This document shows, one piece after another, positions 24,587-33,872 of a DNA stretch of 64,000 nt; within the stretch, counting starts at the first letter, position 1, and each line of letters begins with the position of its first letter. The stretch covers positions 2,909,205 through 2,973,204 of the forward strand of contig CP098402.1 of NCBI GenBank assembly GCA_025916675.1. Direction: 5' to 3'. Made by a program: the position numbers and the translations under genes. The DNA is from Phycisphaera sp. (GTDB taxonomy: Bacteria; Planctomycetota; Phycisphaerae; Phycisphaerales; UBA1924). The notes below the pieces were generated by a model. It did not search any database, had not been told where the DNA came from, and saw only the letters and a list, made by a program, of their open reading frames with translations.

Positions 24587-26077
24587 TCAGTCTTCGGGAC
24601 CATCGAGCCCGAGGGCCTTCATCTTCTTGTACAGCGTCGTGCGGTTGATGTCCAGGTCGTCGGCCGTGGCCTGGCGATTCCAGTCGTTGGCCTTGAGGGC
24701 CTTGCGGATGATCCGCTTCTCGGGCTCACGCAGCGCGTCGGCCAGCGGCGTGGGCACCCACGGCGTCTCGGCCTGGGGCTCGGGCTCTTGCGACGAGGCC
24801 ACCGTAAGCAGGCCGGTGCCGTTCTCGATGACCTGGGGCGGCAGGTCCTGCAGCGTGATGGTCGGCGTGCGTGTCAGCACGGCCGCGCGTTCCACGATGT
24901 TCTGCAGCTCGCGAACGTTGCCCGGATAGCTGTAGCGCCGCAGCGCGTCGAGCGCCTCGTCGGCAAAGCCGAGGAGCGTCTTGCCGAGTTCTTCCGAATG
25001 CTGCTTCAGGAAGTGATCGGCCAGCATCGGCACGTCGTTCACGCGATCACGCAGCGGGGGGATCTCGATCTTGACGACGTTGATGCGGTAGTAGAGGTCT
25101 TGCCGGAACTTGCCATCGGCCACCAGGGCTTCGAGGTCCTGGTTGCTCGCCAGCACGACGCGCGTGTCGACCTCGATCGTTTCGTTCGTGCCAACCGGCT
25201 CGAAGCGGCGCTCCTGCAGCACGCGCAGCAGCTTGAGCTGCATGGCCGGGCTGGCGCTGTTGATCTCGTCGAGAAATAACGTGCCGCCGTCGGCCGCGAG
25301 GAAGCGCCCCGCCTTGTCGGCGTACGCGCCCGTGAACGCGCCCTTCACATGGCCGAACAGTTCGCTTTCCAGCAGGGTCTCGGGGATCGACCCGCAGGAG
25401 ATCTCGACGAAGGGCTCGTTGCGTCGCGGGCTGTTCTGGTGGATGGCGCGGGCGATGAGGCTCTTGCCCACGCCGCTCTCGCCGGTCATGAGCACGGTCG
25501 TCCGGCTCGGGGCGACGGCCTCGATCAGCTCGAAGATGCGCTGCACGCGGTGGTCGCGACCAATGATCCCTTCCAGCCCGTACCGGCCCGCGAGCTGCTG
25601 CTTGAGGCGACGATTCTCGCTGAGCAGCTTGTGCTGCCCCAGGGCGCGCTCGAGCGAGACGCGCAGCTCGCTGTCGACCACGGGCTTGGTGAGATAGTCG
25701 CTCGCACCCAGCCGGAGCGCCTCGACGGCCGATTCGATCGTGCCATAGCCCGTCAGCATGATGACCGCGGCGTCGTGCTCCTTCTGGATGTGCGCGAGCA
25801 GGTCCATGCCGCCCATGCCCGGCATCGAGACGTCGCATATCGCCAGGTCATACGGGTGCGGCACGCGGCTGGGGCCGTCGGTGTGCTGCTCGGCCTTAGC
25901 CAACGCTTCCATGGCCTCTGCCGCATCGAAGGCGGTGGCCGCCTCGTAGCCCTCGCGCACGAGGAACTCGGCCAGGCTCTCGGCGATGATCGGATCGTCG
26001 TCGATCACCAGCACCTTGTGCGTGCCGGTGTTCTTGCTCGGGGAACGGGTCTTGGTTTCCGTGGCCATCGGGCTCAT
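24587..26077 (-). CDS. Sigma-54-dependent response regulator (NtrC type)
   Basis: The 496-residue regulator has three parts. The receiver domain spans about 20-150 (VLVIDDDP, phospho-acceptor Asp82 in AICDVSMPG, Lys in YLTKPV), with an unusual insertion of about 15 residues before the Asp. The AAA+ domain (about 170-400) has Walker A GESGVGKS and the sigma-54 contact loop GAFTGA (GHVKGAFTGAYADKAG). A Fis-type helix-turn-helix closes it (QATADDLDINRTTLYKKMKAL). Phosphorylation would let it remodel RNA polymerase-sigma-54 at distant sites. Its ATG overlaps the stop of the histidine kinase gene (ATGA), so the pair is translationally coupled. Target genes are unknown. Confidence 0.93.
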   Translation of the reverse strand: MSPMATETKTRSPSKNTGTHKVLVIDDDPIIAESLAEFLVREGYEAATAFDAAEAMEALAKAEQHTDGPSRVPHPYDLAICDVSMPGMGGMDLLAHIQKEHDAAVIMLTGYGTIESAVEALRLGASDYLTKPVVDSELRVSLERALGQHKLLSENRRLKQQLAGRYGLEGIIGRDHRVQRIFELIEAVAPSRTTVLMTGESGVGKSLIARAIHQNSPRRNEPFVEISCGSIPETLLESELFGHVKGAFTGAYADKAGRFLAADGGTLFLDEINSASPAMQLKLLRVLQERRFEPVGTNETIEVDTRVVLASNQDLEALVADGKFRQDLYYRINVVKIEIPPLRDRVNDVPMLADHFLKQHSEELGKTLLGFADEALDALRRYSYPGNVRELQNIVERAAVLTRTPTITLQDLPPQVIENGTGLLTVASSQEPEPQAETPWVPTPLADALREPEKRIIRKALKANDWNRQATADDLDINRTTLYKKMKALGLDGPED

Positions 26078-26958
26078 CCGATGCTCTGTGCGCCGCGGTC
26101 TTGCGGCACCGGGTAGCGGGCGCGAAGCACCGCACCGCCCTCGCGCGAGGGCGTCAGCTCGAGCGTGCCGCCCATGTCGCGTGCCACCTCGGCGCTGATG
26201 GCCAGTCCGAGGCCGAAGCCCTTGGACTTGCTGGTCACGCCAGGCTCGAACAACCGCCCGGCCGAAAGATCCAGATCGAGGCCCGGCCCGGTATCGCGGA
26301 TCTCCAGGACGACCTGGGGGCCGTCGTCCTCGTGCTGTTCGAGGGTGAGCTTCAGGGTCACGGTGCCGGGCTTGCCGGAACGCTCGACCGCTTCGATGGC
26401 GTTGCGCAGGCCATTCAGTATGAGCGGGTAGATCGGGCCCGCGGGAAGGTCCTCGGCACCGGCTTCGAGCTGGCCGTCGAGGGTCGCCAGGGCCTCGGCC
26501 GCCAGCGGCCCGACCACGGCGAGGGCATGCTCGGCGGCCTCGGCCAGCGAGATGGGCGTGCCCCGGGCCACCGTGGGCGAACCGGCCCCCCCGGGAGCCC
26601 CGCTGAGCGTGGCGTGCAGGATGTCGCACATGCGTTCCATGGCCTGGTAGGCCGTGTTCACCTGCTGGCGGACGGTGTCGAGCTCGCGGGCGGCGGCCTC
26701 GCTCAGCTCGGCGTCGAGCGATTGCCGCGCCAGGGCAAGCTGCCGCATCGAGCCGTCGAGGAGGTTGTTCAGGTCGTGGGCCAGGCTGGTGAGCTTATCG
26801 GCCACGGGCACCATGCCCGGCACCCCTGGCGCGGGTCGGCGGGCGGGCCGGCGGTCGCCTGGCGAGGGATCGTTGTCGCGATGATGCTCCATCGCATCGG
26901 TCATCGGCCCGCTCGGTGTCCGGGCTGTGTTGCTTTTGGGCAACATGTCCGGGTTCAC
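26074..26958 (-). CDS. Soluble NtrB-like histidine kinase
   Basis: The 294-residue kinase has no membrane segment and no obvious sensor domain: about 50 Pro/Arg-rich residues lead straight into the dimerisation helix with the phospho-acceptor His61 (SLAHDLNNLL). The ATPase domain shows the N box NGLRNAIEAVERS, G1 IRDTGPGLDL and G2 KGFGLGLAISAEV. It should phosphorylate the sigma-54 activator encoded immediately downstream and may need a partner to sense its signal. The start is uncertain: GTG at 26958, or ATGs at 26946 and 26904, which would shorten the N-terminus. The gene lies 75 bases after ileS. Confidence 0.85.
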   Translation of the reverse strand: MNPDMLPKSNTARTPSGPMTDAMEHHRDNDPSPGDRRPARRPAPGVPGMVPVADKLTSLAHDLNNLLDGSMRQLALARQSLDAELSEAAARELDTVRQQVNTAYQAMERMCDILHATLSGAPGGAGSPTVARGTPISLAEAAEHALAVVGPLAAEALATLDGQLEAGAEDLPAGPIYPLILNGLRNAIEAVERSGKPGTVTLKLTLEQHEDDGPQVVLEIRDTGPGLDLDLSAGRLFEPGVTSKSKGFGLGLAISAEVARDMGGTLELTPSREGGAVLRARYPVPQDRGAQSIG

Positions 26959-27033
26959 AGTTCTCGGACGTTTCCTGCCGTCAACATCCCGACCACACGC
27001 GCAGGCCCTGCGCCTTGGAATCAGAAGACTTGA

Positions 27034-30000
27034 TCACGCGACGCCCACAGCCTCGGCGTCGCGGTCGCTCAGCAGGCCGCCATCGGAGCGTTCCTTGACC
27101 GTGCCATCCCGCTTCCAGGATCGCTCGCAGCGGGGCTCGCTCCGGCGATCGGTAACGGCGACCTGGCCGTCGCCCTCGACCACCTCGACCTTGCTCACGC
27201 CGAGCAGGTCGGCCAGATCGACGGGGTCGAAGCTCTCGAGCAGGTTATCCGTGCTGGGCAGGGTGACCCAGGCGTCGAGGGGGTTGTCGATATCCATGCC
27301 GCCCTTGTCGGCCGGGCCGCGGGCCTGTTCGATGGCCGCCAGGGCGGTATCGCGGAGGTCCATGATCTTGGCCCACCGTGGATCGGCCTGAACGCCGGTG
27401 GTGCCCAAGGCGGTCTCCAGGTGGACGCAGGTGTCGATATCCTCGGCCGGCACGCGGCGGAGGGCGCGGAAGGCCTCGTCGGCGGTGTGGGGCAGGATGG
27501 GCGCCAGCAGGCGGCAGAGGCCGTCGGTGATGTGGTGCAACACCGTCTGCGTGCGCCGGCGGCGGGCGTTGTCGGCCTTGTCGCAATACAGCCGGTCCTT
27601 GATGGCCGCGAGGTAGATGGCGCTCAGGGTGTCGTTGCAGAAGGCGTAGAGCTTCGCGTGGGCGACGCGGAACTCGTAGCGTTCGTAGGCGGCGAGCACG
27701 TCCTTGGTGAGCTTGTCGAATTCGGCGAGCGCCCAGGCGTCGATGCTTGTGGGCTCGATGGTCTTGAGGTCGACCGCTTGGCTTGGCTCGAAATCGCCCA
27801 GGTTGCCCAGCAGGAAGCGCAGGGTGTTGCGCACCTTGCGGTAGGCCTCGCCGGCGATATTGAAGAACTCGTCGTCGACCTTGGCGTCGTTCTCGTAGCT
27901 GAGCGAGGCGACCCACCAACGAAGGACATCGCAGCCGTACTTGGTGAACAGCGCCTCGATGGTGTCGCCGCGGCTCTTGCTGAGCTTCTGGCCGTCTTTA
28001 TCGACCATGAAGCCGTGGGTGAGCACGGCCTTGTAGGGCGGCTTGCCGGTCGATGCGATCGAGCAGGCGAGGCTCGATTGGAACCAGCCGCGGTGCTGGT
28101 CGGAGCCTTCCAGATAGAGCTCGGACGGGAAGACGCCCAGGCGGTGGCGCATGACGGCGTTCCACGTCGCGCCGCTCTCGAACCACACGTCGAGGATGTC
28201 CTCGCCCTTGAGTAGCTCGCCCTTGCTGAGGTTCTTGAGTTCGTCGGACAAGTCGGCGTCATCCGCCGGATTCCAATTTGCCAGCAACTCACTTGGGCTT
28301 TCGGTGAACCACGCATCGGAACCGCGCTCGCCGAAGACGTTGGCGATCTCACGCACCAGCGTTGGCGTGAGCACAGCAGCGCCGTCCTTGGTATGGAATG
28401 CGGGGATGGGCAGCCCCCAGGCACGCTGGCGGCTGATGCACCAGTCGGGGCGGCTGTCGAGCATGCCACGCAGGCGATTGCGCGCCCAGGCGGGGTGGAA
28501 GTTGACGCTCTGCGGATTCTCGGCGTCGACCGAGCGCAGCGACCGCTCGCGCAGGGACTTTTTGTCGTCGCCGTCGACGGTGAACTTGCCGTCGATGCTC
28601 ACAAACCACTGCTCGGTGCTGCGGAAGATGACCGGCGTCTTGCTGCGCCAGTCGTGCGGGTAGCTGTGCATGAACTTGGCGCTATGGAACAAATGCCCGC
28701 TCTCGCGCAAACGCTCCGTGATGGCGTCGTTGGCCTTCCAGATGTGTTGGCCGCGCAGCCACTCGGGGGTGGTCTCGTCGTAGGTGCCGTTGCCCAGCAC
28801 GGGGCAGTAGATCGGCAGGCCCACGCGCTTGCCGGTGTCGTAGTCCTCGGTGCCGTGGCCCGGGGCGGTGTGGACCAGGCCGGTGCCGTCCTCGAGCGTC
28901 ACGTACTCGGCGTCGTAGATGGTCCAGCAGTTTTCCGCGCACTCTTCGCCGCCGGGCGTGTATTGCTGGAAGGGGTGGCGGTACTTCAGGCCAACCAGCG
29001 ACGAGCCCGTGGTCTTCGCGAGCACGTGCACGTCCTCGGCCTTGCCCAGCTTGGCGACGGTGTCGAGCAACGCCTCGGCCACCACGGTCAGGTTTCCATC
29101 GATGCGCGCGAGCACGTAGGTGAACTTGGCACCGACCGCCACGGCCAGGTTGGCCGGCAGCGTCCAGGGCGTGGTGGTCCAGATCATGAAGCTGGGCGTC
29201 TGGCCGGGACGCTCGGCGTCGGGGATGCCGAAGGCGTCGTAGACCTTCTCCTTGTCGGCGGCCTCGAAGTCGACGAACACCGAGGTGTCCTCGCGGTCCA
29301 TGTATTCGAGCTCGGCCTCGGCCAGGGCGGTCTCGTTGGCGATGGACCAGTGGACCGGCTTGAGCGCGCGGTACACCAATCCGCGCTCGCACAGGTCGGC
29401 GAGCACTTCGGTGACCGCCTTCTCAAAGGAAGGTTGGATCGTCAGGTACGGGTTCTCGTAGTCCGCGAGCGTCAGCAGGCGGATCATCTGCCCGGTTTGC
29501 AAGTCGACGTACTTCTTGGCGTAGGCCTCACACTCGGCCCGCACCTGCGCCCGGCGTTCCCATACGTCGAGCCCGTCGAGATCCTTGATCTTCTTGCTCT
29601 TGACCAGCTCGCCCATGACCTTGTGCTCGATGGGCAATCCATGGCAGTCCCACCCCGGCACGAATGGGCAGTCCTTGCCCATCATGGTCTGGCTGCGGAC
29701 GACGAAGTCCTTCAGGGTCTTGTTGGTCAGGTGGCCCAGGTGGATCGACCCGTTGGCGTAGGGCGGCCCGTCGTGGAAGGCGAAGTCGGGGGCGTCGCTT
29801 CGTTGCTCGCGGAGCTTCTGATACACCCCCGCCTTCTGCCACCGCTCAACGCTGGCGGGCTCCTTGGTCACCAAGCCGGCCCGCATGGGGAAGTCGGTCT
29901 GGGGCAGGTTGAGGCTCTGGCGGTACTTGTTCTTGTCGGGCTTGTTGCCGGAAGCGTCGGCCTTGGTCTTGTTGGGCTTTGGCTGGGTCGATTCGGTCAT
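27034..30000 (-). CDS. ileS: Isoleucyl-tRNA synthetase
   Basis: The 988-residue class I enzyme charges tRNA-Ile. It has the HIGH box PYANGSIHLGHLTNK, the editing (CP1) domain with TTTPWTLPANLA and GTGLVHTAPGHGTEDYD, the KMSKS loop KLSKSRGDT and the anticodon-binding helices. The C-terminal zinc finger, normally with four cysteines, is degenerate: Cys958 is followed by Ser961, Ser978 and Asp981 at the other ligand positions. The ATG at 30000 is chosen for the conserved start and a GGAG about 10 bases upstream; a frame reaching 30222 is not supported. A hairpin at 30184-30211 separates it from the gene upstream. Confidence 0.95.
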   Translation of the reverse strand: MTESTQPKPNKTKADASGNKPDKNKYRQSLNLPQTDFPMRAGLVTKEPASVERWQKAGVYQKLREQRSDAPDFAFHDGPPYANGSIHLGHLTNKTLKDFVVRSQTMMGKDCPFVPGWDCHGLPIEHKVMGELVKSKKIKDLDGLDVWERRAQVRAECEAYAKKYVDLQTGQMIRLLTLADYENPYLTIQPSFEKAVTEVLADLCERGLVYRALKPVHWSIANETALAEAELEYMDREDTSVFVDFEAADKEKVYDAFGIPDAERPGQTPSFMIWTTTPWTLPANLAVAVGAKFTYVLARIDGNLTVVAEALLDTVAKLGKAEDVHVLAKTTGSSLVGLKYRHPFQQYTPGGEECAENCWTIYDAEYVTLEDGTGLVHTAPGHGTEDYDTGKRVGLPIYCPVLGNGTYDETTPEWLRGQHIWKANDAITERLRESGHLFHSAKFMHSYPHDWRSKTPVIFRSTEQWFVSIDGKFTVDGDDKKSLRERSLRSVDAENPQSVNFHPAWARNRLRGMLDSRPDWCISRQRAWGLPIPAFHTKDGAAVLTPTLVREIANVFGERGSDAWFTESPSELLANWNPADDADLSDELKNLSKGELLKGEDILDVWFESGATWNAVMRHRLGVFPSELYLEGSDQHRGWFQSSLACSIASTGKPPYKAVLTHGFMVDKDGQKLSKSRGDTIEALFTKYGCDVLRWWVASLSYENDAKVDDEFFNIAGEAYRKVRNTLRFLLGNLGDFEPSQAVDLKTIEPTSIDAWALAEFDKLTKDVLAAYERYEFRVAHAKLYAFCNDTLSAIYLAAIKDRLYCDKADNARRRRTQTVLHHITDGLCRLLAPILPHTADEAFRALRRVPAEDIDTCVHLETALGTTGVQADPRWAKIMDLRDTALAAIEQARGPADKGGMDIDNPLDAWVTLPSTDNLLESFDPVDLADLLGVSKVEVVEGDGQVAVTDRRSEPRCERSWKRDGTVKERSDGGLLSDRDAEAVGVA

Positions 30001-30183
30001 CTGGTCACGCTCCGATGGGGCCGCCAAAGCCCGGGTGGGCTCGGGCCGTCTGGCAGAGGGGGCAAGGGCTGGGATGGTACGAGCGCGGGCGGACGGCCCG
30101 CAATAGAGGAAGCGGCTCGGCGTGGGGCCCCTCAGCGGGGCGAGATAATTCGTGGCGCGGCCAGCATGCGTCAATAGTAGGAA

Positions 30184-30211
30184 CCCCGCCCGGACATGGG
30201 CCCGGGCGGGG
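30184..30211 (-). terminator. Hairpin terminator between a surface-protein gene and ileS
   Basis: CCCCGCCCGG (30184-30193) and CCGGGCGGGG (30202-30211) form a perfect 10-bp stem with an 8-base loop, 42 bases after the stop at 30253. On the minus strand TTCCT follows, a weak T-tract. Confidence 0.6.
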
Positions 30212-30252
30212 CTGGATTGCATCCCTCCGAAGAGGGATCCGGAGTCTTGGGC

Positions 30253-31356
30253 TCAGGGGCAACCGGCCGCGAAGGCGTTCTGGAAGCAGAGGAAGTCGAA
30301 GATGTTCAGCACGCCGTCGCCGGTGCAATCGGCGCTGGCGTCGCCCGACACGAACGCGTTCTGGAAGCCCAGGAAGTCGAAGATGGTCAGCTCGCCATCG
30401 CCATCGAAATCGGCGTAGCAGCGCGGGACGGGCATCGAGGCGATCACCAGGGCGGACCCCTCCGAACGCGGATACACCGGCGCGGCGAGGCTCAGGCCCA
30501 CCTCGACCGTCTCGCCGGGCTCGACCGGCCGGTCGAATACGAGGTTCAGGCGATCCTCGCCGTCGAGCCACCAGTCGGCATGTCGCTCGCCCATGGCGTG
30601 CACGCGTCGGGGCGGCCACCAGTGCGGGAAGAACGGCTCGGAGCCGGGATCGAAGAATTGGATGCCCCCGATCGGCCCATCGCCGACGTTGGTGATGCCC
30701 GTGGCGATCTGGGCCGAGGCGCCACCGATGTCGAGGGTGGCCGAACCCATGCCGCCGGGGGTACCTGGGCCGCCGGGGACGATCGGGGCGATGGAGAGCA
30801 TGTCGGCGTGTGTTCCATCATCGGTGATGGTCGACAGCCGGACGCGGATCTTGGCCCCGTCGGGCGTGGGGCCATCGAAGCGGATGACGATCGTGCGTTC
30901 CTCGTCGTTGGCGATTTGTTTGTCGGCTCCGGTCTTGGTGCCACCCATGAGGATGGAACTCACCACGGTGCCGGGGTCGTCGTCGTTGTCGTACGAGGTG
31001 TCGTCCTCGCCGTCGCCGAGCAGGCCGTCGTTGTTGTCGTCGACAAAGTCTTTTTCGGTTCCCTGGATGTCGACGGCGGCGATCTTAACGCCCTTGCCGT
31101 CGATGATCGAGGCGGTGACGTCCGTGGCATCCACGCCGGTCTTGTTCTTGATGGTAATCTCGGCCCGGCGCACGCCCGATGCGTCGACGATAGCCGGAGC
31201 CCCCTTGGCGACGTCGTGGACCTCGTCTTGAGCGAGAGCTGGTGCCGCGGCGGCGAAGACCGACGCGGCCACACCCACCGCCAGGGCCAGCTTCCCGGTA
31301 GGGCCGTGGCGTGGGGTCCGATGGATAGCGGGGTGCTGCAAGGTGTTCCTCAACAT
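30253..31356 (-). CDS. Secreted protein with C-terminal paired EF-hand/dockerin-like module
   Basis: The 367-residue protein has a long basic signal peptide ending near ALAQDE (about residue 40). A beta-rich body follows with an acidic, Asp/Asn-rich stretch (DFVDDNNDGLLGDGEDD) likely to bind calcium. The C-terminal module has two units (DFDGDGELTIFDFLGF, DCTGDGVLNIFDFLCF) and ends AAGCP. The body is not recognised; its Ile/Val-rich pattern suggests an extracellular beta-sandwich. AAAGGAG seven bases upstream fixes the ATG at 31356. It shares a 251-base promoter region with the divergent HEAT-repeat gene. Confidence 0.8.
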   Translation of the reverse strand: MLRNTLQHPAIHRTPRHGPTGKLALAVGVAASVFAAAAPALAQDEVHDVAKGAPAIVDASGVRRAEITIKNKTGVDATDVTASIIDGKGVKIAAVDIQGTEKDFVDDNNDGLLGDGEDDTSYDNDDDPGTVVSSILMGGTKTGADKQIANDEERTIVIRFDGPTPDGAKIRVRLSTITDDGTHADMLSIAPIVPGGPGTPGGMGSATLDIGGASAQIATGITNVGDGPIGGIQFFDPGSEPFFPHWWPPRRVHAMGERHADWWLDGEDRLNLVFDRPVEPGETVEVGLSLAAPVYPRSEGSALVIASMPVPRCYADFDGDGELTIFDFLGFQNAFVSGDASADCTGDGVLNIFDFLCFQNAFAAGCP

Positions 31357-31607
31357 GGCAAGGCTCCTTTCAAGATTTCGTGGGGCCAGATGCTGGCCCA
31401 CCGGAACCAGGAGCGGCAACGCGGTGCGGCCCTCACGGACCGCGCCGGGCATTCCTGCCCGATTGGGCCCGCACCGGCTTGTGGCGTCCTGCTCGATGAG
31501 CGGACGATACCAACCAATGCGCCTCGCTCCGCTCCGAACCGCCAGCGGGCCGCTATCTTTCGCATGGATTCCCTGACTCCCCATTCGTGAGGTGCCCCGC
31601 AGGACCC

Positions 31608-33872
31608 ATGGCCGACCCCAGCCGTCCCAGCCCATCGTTAGAACGCCTGAGCGACCTGGGGCGCTCCGAGGGCCTGCGCAAGGCCCGGCTGCTGCCGGCG
31701 GGCCTGAAAGCTCTCGCGCTGGGCGAGGCCCTCCCCTGGCTCGAGGGGGCCGATCGCCAGCGGGCGGCCGCATGGCTCATCCGGAGGGCCAGCAAGGGTG
31801 AGGGGCCCGTAGGCATCGCGGCCCTGACCGCCCGGGGAGGCCAGCTCGTCTTTGGTGGCCAGGGCGTGCCCGCGGGGCAGGAGGCGGTCTTCCAGCTCAC
31901 CCGGCACTGGCAGGCCGTGCCCGAGGGCCTCCGTGAGGCCGCCCTGGACGTCGGCCCAGCCGGCCGCTGGGTGCGGGCCATCGAGCGGGCCGCGGGCATG
32001 AACGACCCGCGGGCGAGGGCCTCGGCCGCCGAGATCGCCGGACTGATCGGCGGGCGGATGGGCTCCTTAGCCGCCCTGCGGTTGGTAGCCCCCATGCTGG
32101 CCGACGAGGACCGCGGCGTGGCCCAGGCCGCCGAGCGAGCCCTGGTGCGAGCAACCGGCCGGGCGGCCGAGTTGGGCGTGGCCAGCCCCGAACTCGAAGC
32201 CGACGGGGAAATGTACGATCCAGCAACCGTTGAGGGTGTCGAGGAGGTCATCGCCCACGCGGTGATCCACTTCGACGAGCACCGGCGCTTCGGCGTGCTG
32301 CTGGCGGCGTTGGCGTTGCTGACCGAGGCGGGCGCGTCGGCCGGCCGGCGGGGCATCGGCACCCCGCTCTCGAACTGGCTGGCCCAGAAGCCCACCGCGG
32401 CCCACGGCGCGCTCAGGACCGTTCTCAGGAAGGCCGACCTTGGCCTGGCCCGCCAGCGGTCGCTGTCGTGGATCGTGATGGACCACCTGGCCCAGGCCGC
32501 CGGTGATCGCCTGAGCCGGGCTAACACGCCGGCGGAGCATGAGGCTGTGCTTGAGCGGGCGTACCTCAACCGCCGTCGATTGCGGGCCAGCCGGGTCGCG
32601 TCGCTGCACGCGCGGCCCAAGATCCGCCAGACCGCCAGCCAGCTTTCCGACGATGCCGATGGAAACCCGCCACTCGACTGGCCCGAGGCCTGCCCGGTGC
32701 CCAATGAAGCGACCATCGAACGCCTCGACGCCCCCGCCCGCGCGGGGCTGGCCGAGTGGCTGGCGGCCTTGCAGATCGACCGCATGACCCGCGCCCGGGT
32801 GCTGGCGTCGCGTTTGAACGACGACGACCCGCGCGTGCGTTTGTCGTTGGTGCGCTTCGCGCCGCCCACGCTGATCGAAGACCTGGCGTACGACCCCGAT
32901 GGCGCCGTCGCGCGTTCGGCCGTGCTGGCCATGAGCCGCCTGGGCGAACCGCTCGAGGCCGTGCCCGCGGCGAACCAGCCCGTCGAGGCCTGGATGGCCG
33001 CGCTCGACCGGCACCCCGACGAGGCCGTGCGGCTGATCGGCCGGCAGGAGCTCGGCCGCGCCGGCGTGGGCCAGGCGGGGCCCCTGGCCGCGTGCTCGGC
33101 CCGGGCCGCGATGAAGCGCACCGACCCGAAGGCCACGTGGTTGATCGAGGCCATCGAGGTGGGCGAGCCGGCCGACCGCATCAACGCCATCGCCATGGTC
33201 CGCCGCCTCGGGCTGCCCGCGAGCCACCACGCCGTGCGCGATGCGCTGCTGGCCGCCGTCATGGCCGCCGGGCCCGCGGGCGGGCTTGCAGAGGACGACG
33301 ACCGCCAGCGCGTGGCCGCCACGGCGTTGCGGGCGCTGTCGATCTCGCCGGGCCGCGAGGTGAGCAAGGCGCTGGAGGCCGCGTGCCAGTACCCCGCGGC
33401 GCGCGTGCGCGCCAACGCGGTCGAGGCGCTCGACGACCGCCGCCGCCGCGGGCTCATCGAGACGCCCGGCGAGCGGTTCATCGAATTGACCGCCGACACG
33501 CACCAGCGCGTGCGGGCCAACGCCGTGCGCGCCGGGCTGGTTGGTGTCGAGAGCAAGCCCGCCATCGGCACCAGGCAGGCGTGCGAGACCGCGCTGCGCG
33601 GCATGCTGGGCGATGAGCGGCCGGCCCACCGCGTGTCGGGCCTGTGGGTCGCCGGCCGCGTGCTGCGGCGTGGGCCCGAGCTCTCGCTGGGCCGCCGGTG
33701 GACCGAGCTGGCAGCCGTCATCGCCGACATGGCGCGGCACGACAGCGACGCGACCGCCCGGGCGCGCGCTACCGCGTGCATGGGCAGCCTGGAAGCCGAG
33801 GCCCGCCAACGCTGGCGGCGTGGGTCGGCCAAGCCCCAGCCCGCCAAGCGTCAGAAGGGAGCCGTAGCGTGA
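31608..33872 (+). CDS. Large HEAT-repeat-like protein
   Basis: The 754-residue protein is almost entirely helical, very rich in Ala and Arg, with HEAT-like pairs such as DPRARASAAEIAGLIGGRMG, DDPRVRLSLVRFAPP, DGAVARSAVLAMSRLG and YPAARVRANAVEALDDRR. It has no signal peptide or membrane segment and should be a cytoplasmic scaffold. The C-terminus is basic (KPQPAKRQKGAVA). The start is the ATG at 31608. The stop overlaps the GTG of the next gene (GTGA), so both are translated together. The partners are unknown, and the binding surface cannot be predicted. Confidence 0.75.
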   Translation: MADPSRPSPSLERLSDLGRSEGLRKARLLPAGLKALALGEALPWLEGADRQRAAAWLIRRASKGEGPVGIAALTARGGQLVFGGQGVPAGQEAVFQLTRHWQAVPEGLREAALDVGPAGRWVRAIERAAGMNDPRARASAAEIAGLIGGRMGSLAALRLVAPMLADEDRGVAQAAERALVRATGRAAELGVASPELEADGEMYDPATVEGVEEVIAHAVIHFDEHRRFGVLLAALALLTEAGASAGRRGIGTPLSNWLAQKPTAAHGALRTVLRKADLGLARQRSLSWIVMDHLAQAAGDRLSRANTPAEHEAVLERAYLNRRRLRASRVASLHARPKIRQTASQLSDDADGNPPLDWPEACPVPNEATIERLDAPARAGLAEWLAALQIDRMTRARVLASRLNDDDPRVRLSLVRFAPPTLIEDLAYDPDGAVARSAVLAMSRLGEPLEAVPAANQPVEAWMAALDRHPDEAVRLIGRQELGRAGVGQAGPLAACSARAAMKRTDPKATWLIEAIEVGEPADRINAIAMVRRLGLPASHHAVRDALLAAVMAAGPAGGLAEDDDRQRVAATALRALSISPGREVSKALEAACQYPAARVRANAVEALDDRRRRGLIETPGERFIELTADTHQRVRANAVRAGLVGVESKPAIGTRQACETALRGMLGDERPAHRVSGLWVAGRVLRRGPELSLGRRWTELAAVIADMARHDSDATARARATACMGSLEAEARQRWRRGSAKPQPAKRQKGAVA

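Noticed and set aside
31553-33847. Minus-strand frame of about 764 codons opposite the HEAT gene
   Set aside because: Low-complexity Ser/Arg/Ala shadow frame; the plus frame shows regular HEAT repeats and a coupled downstream gene.
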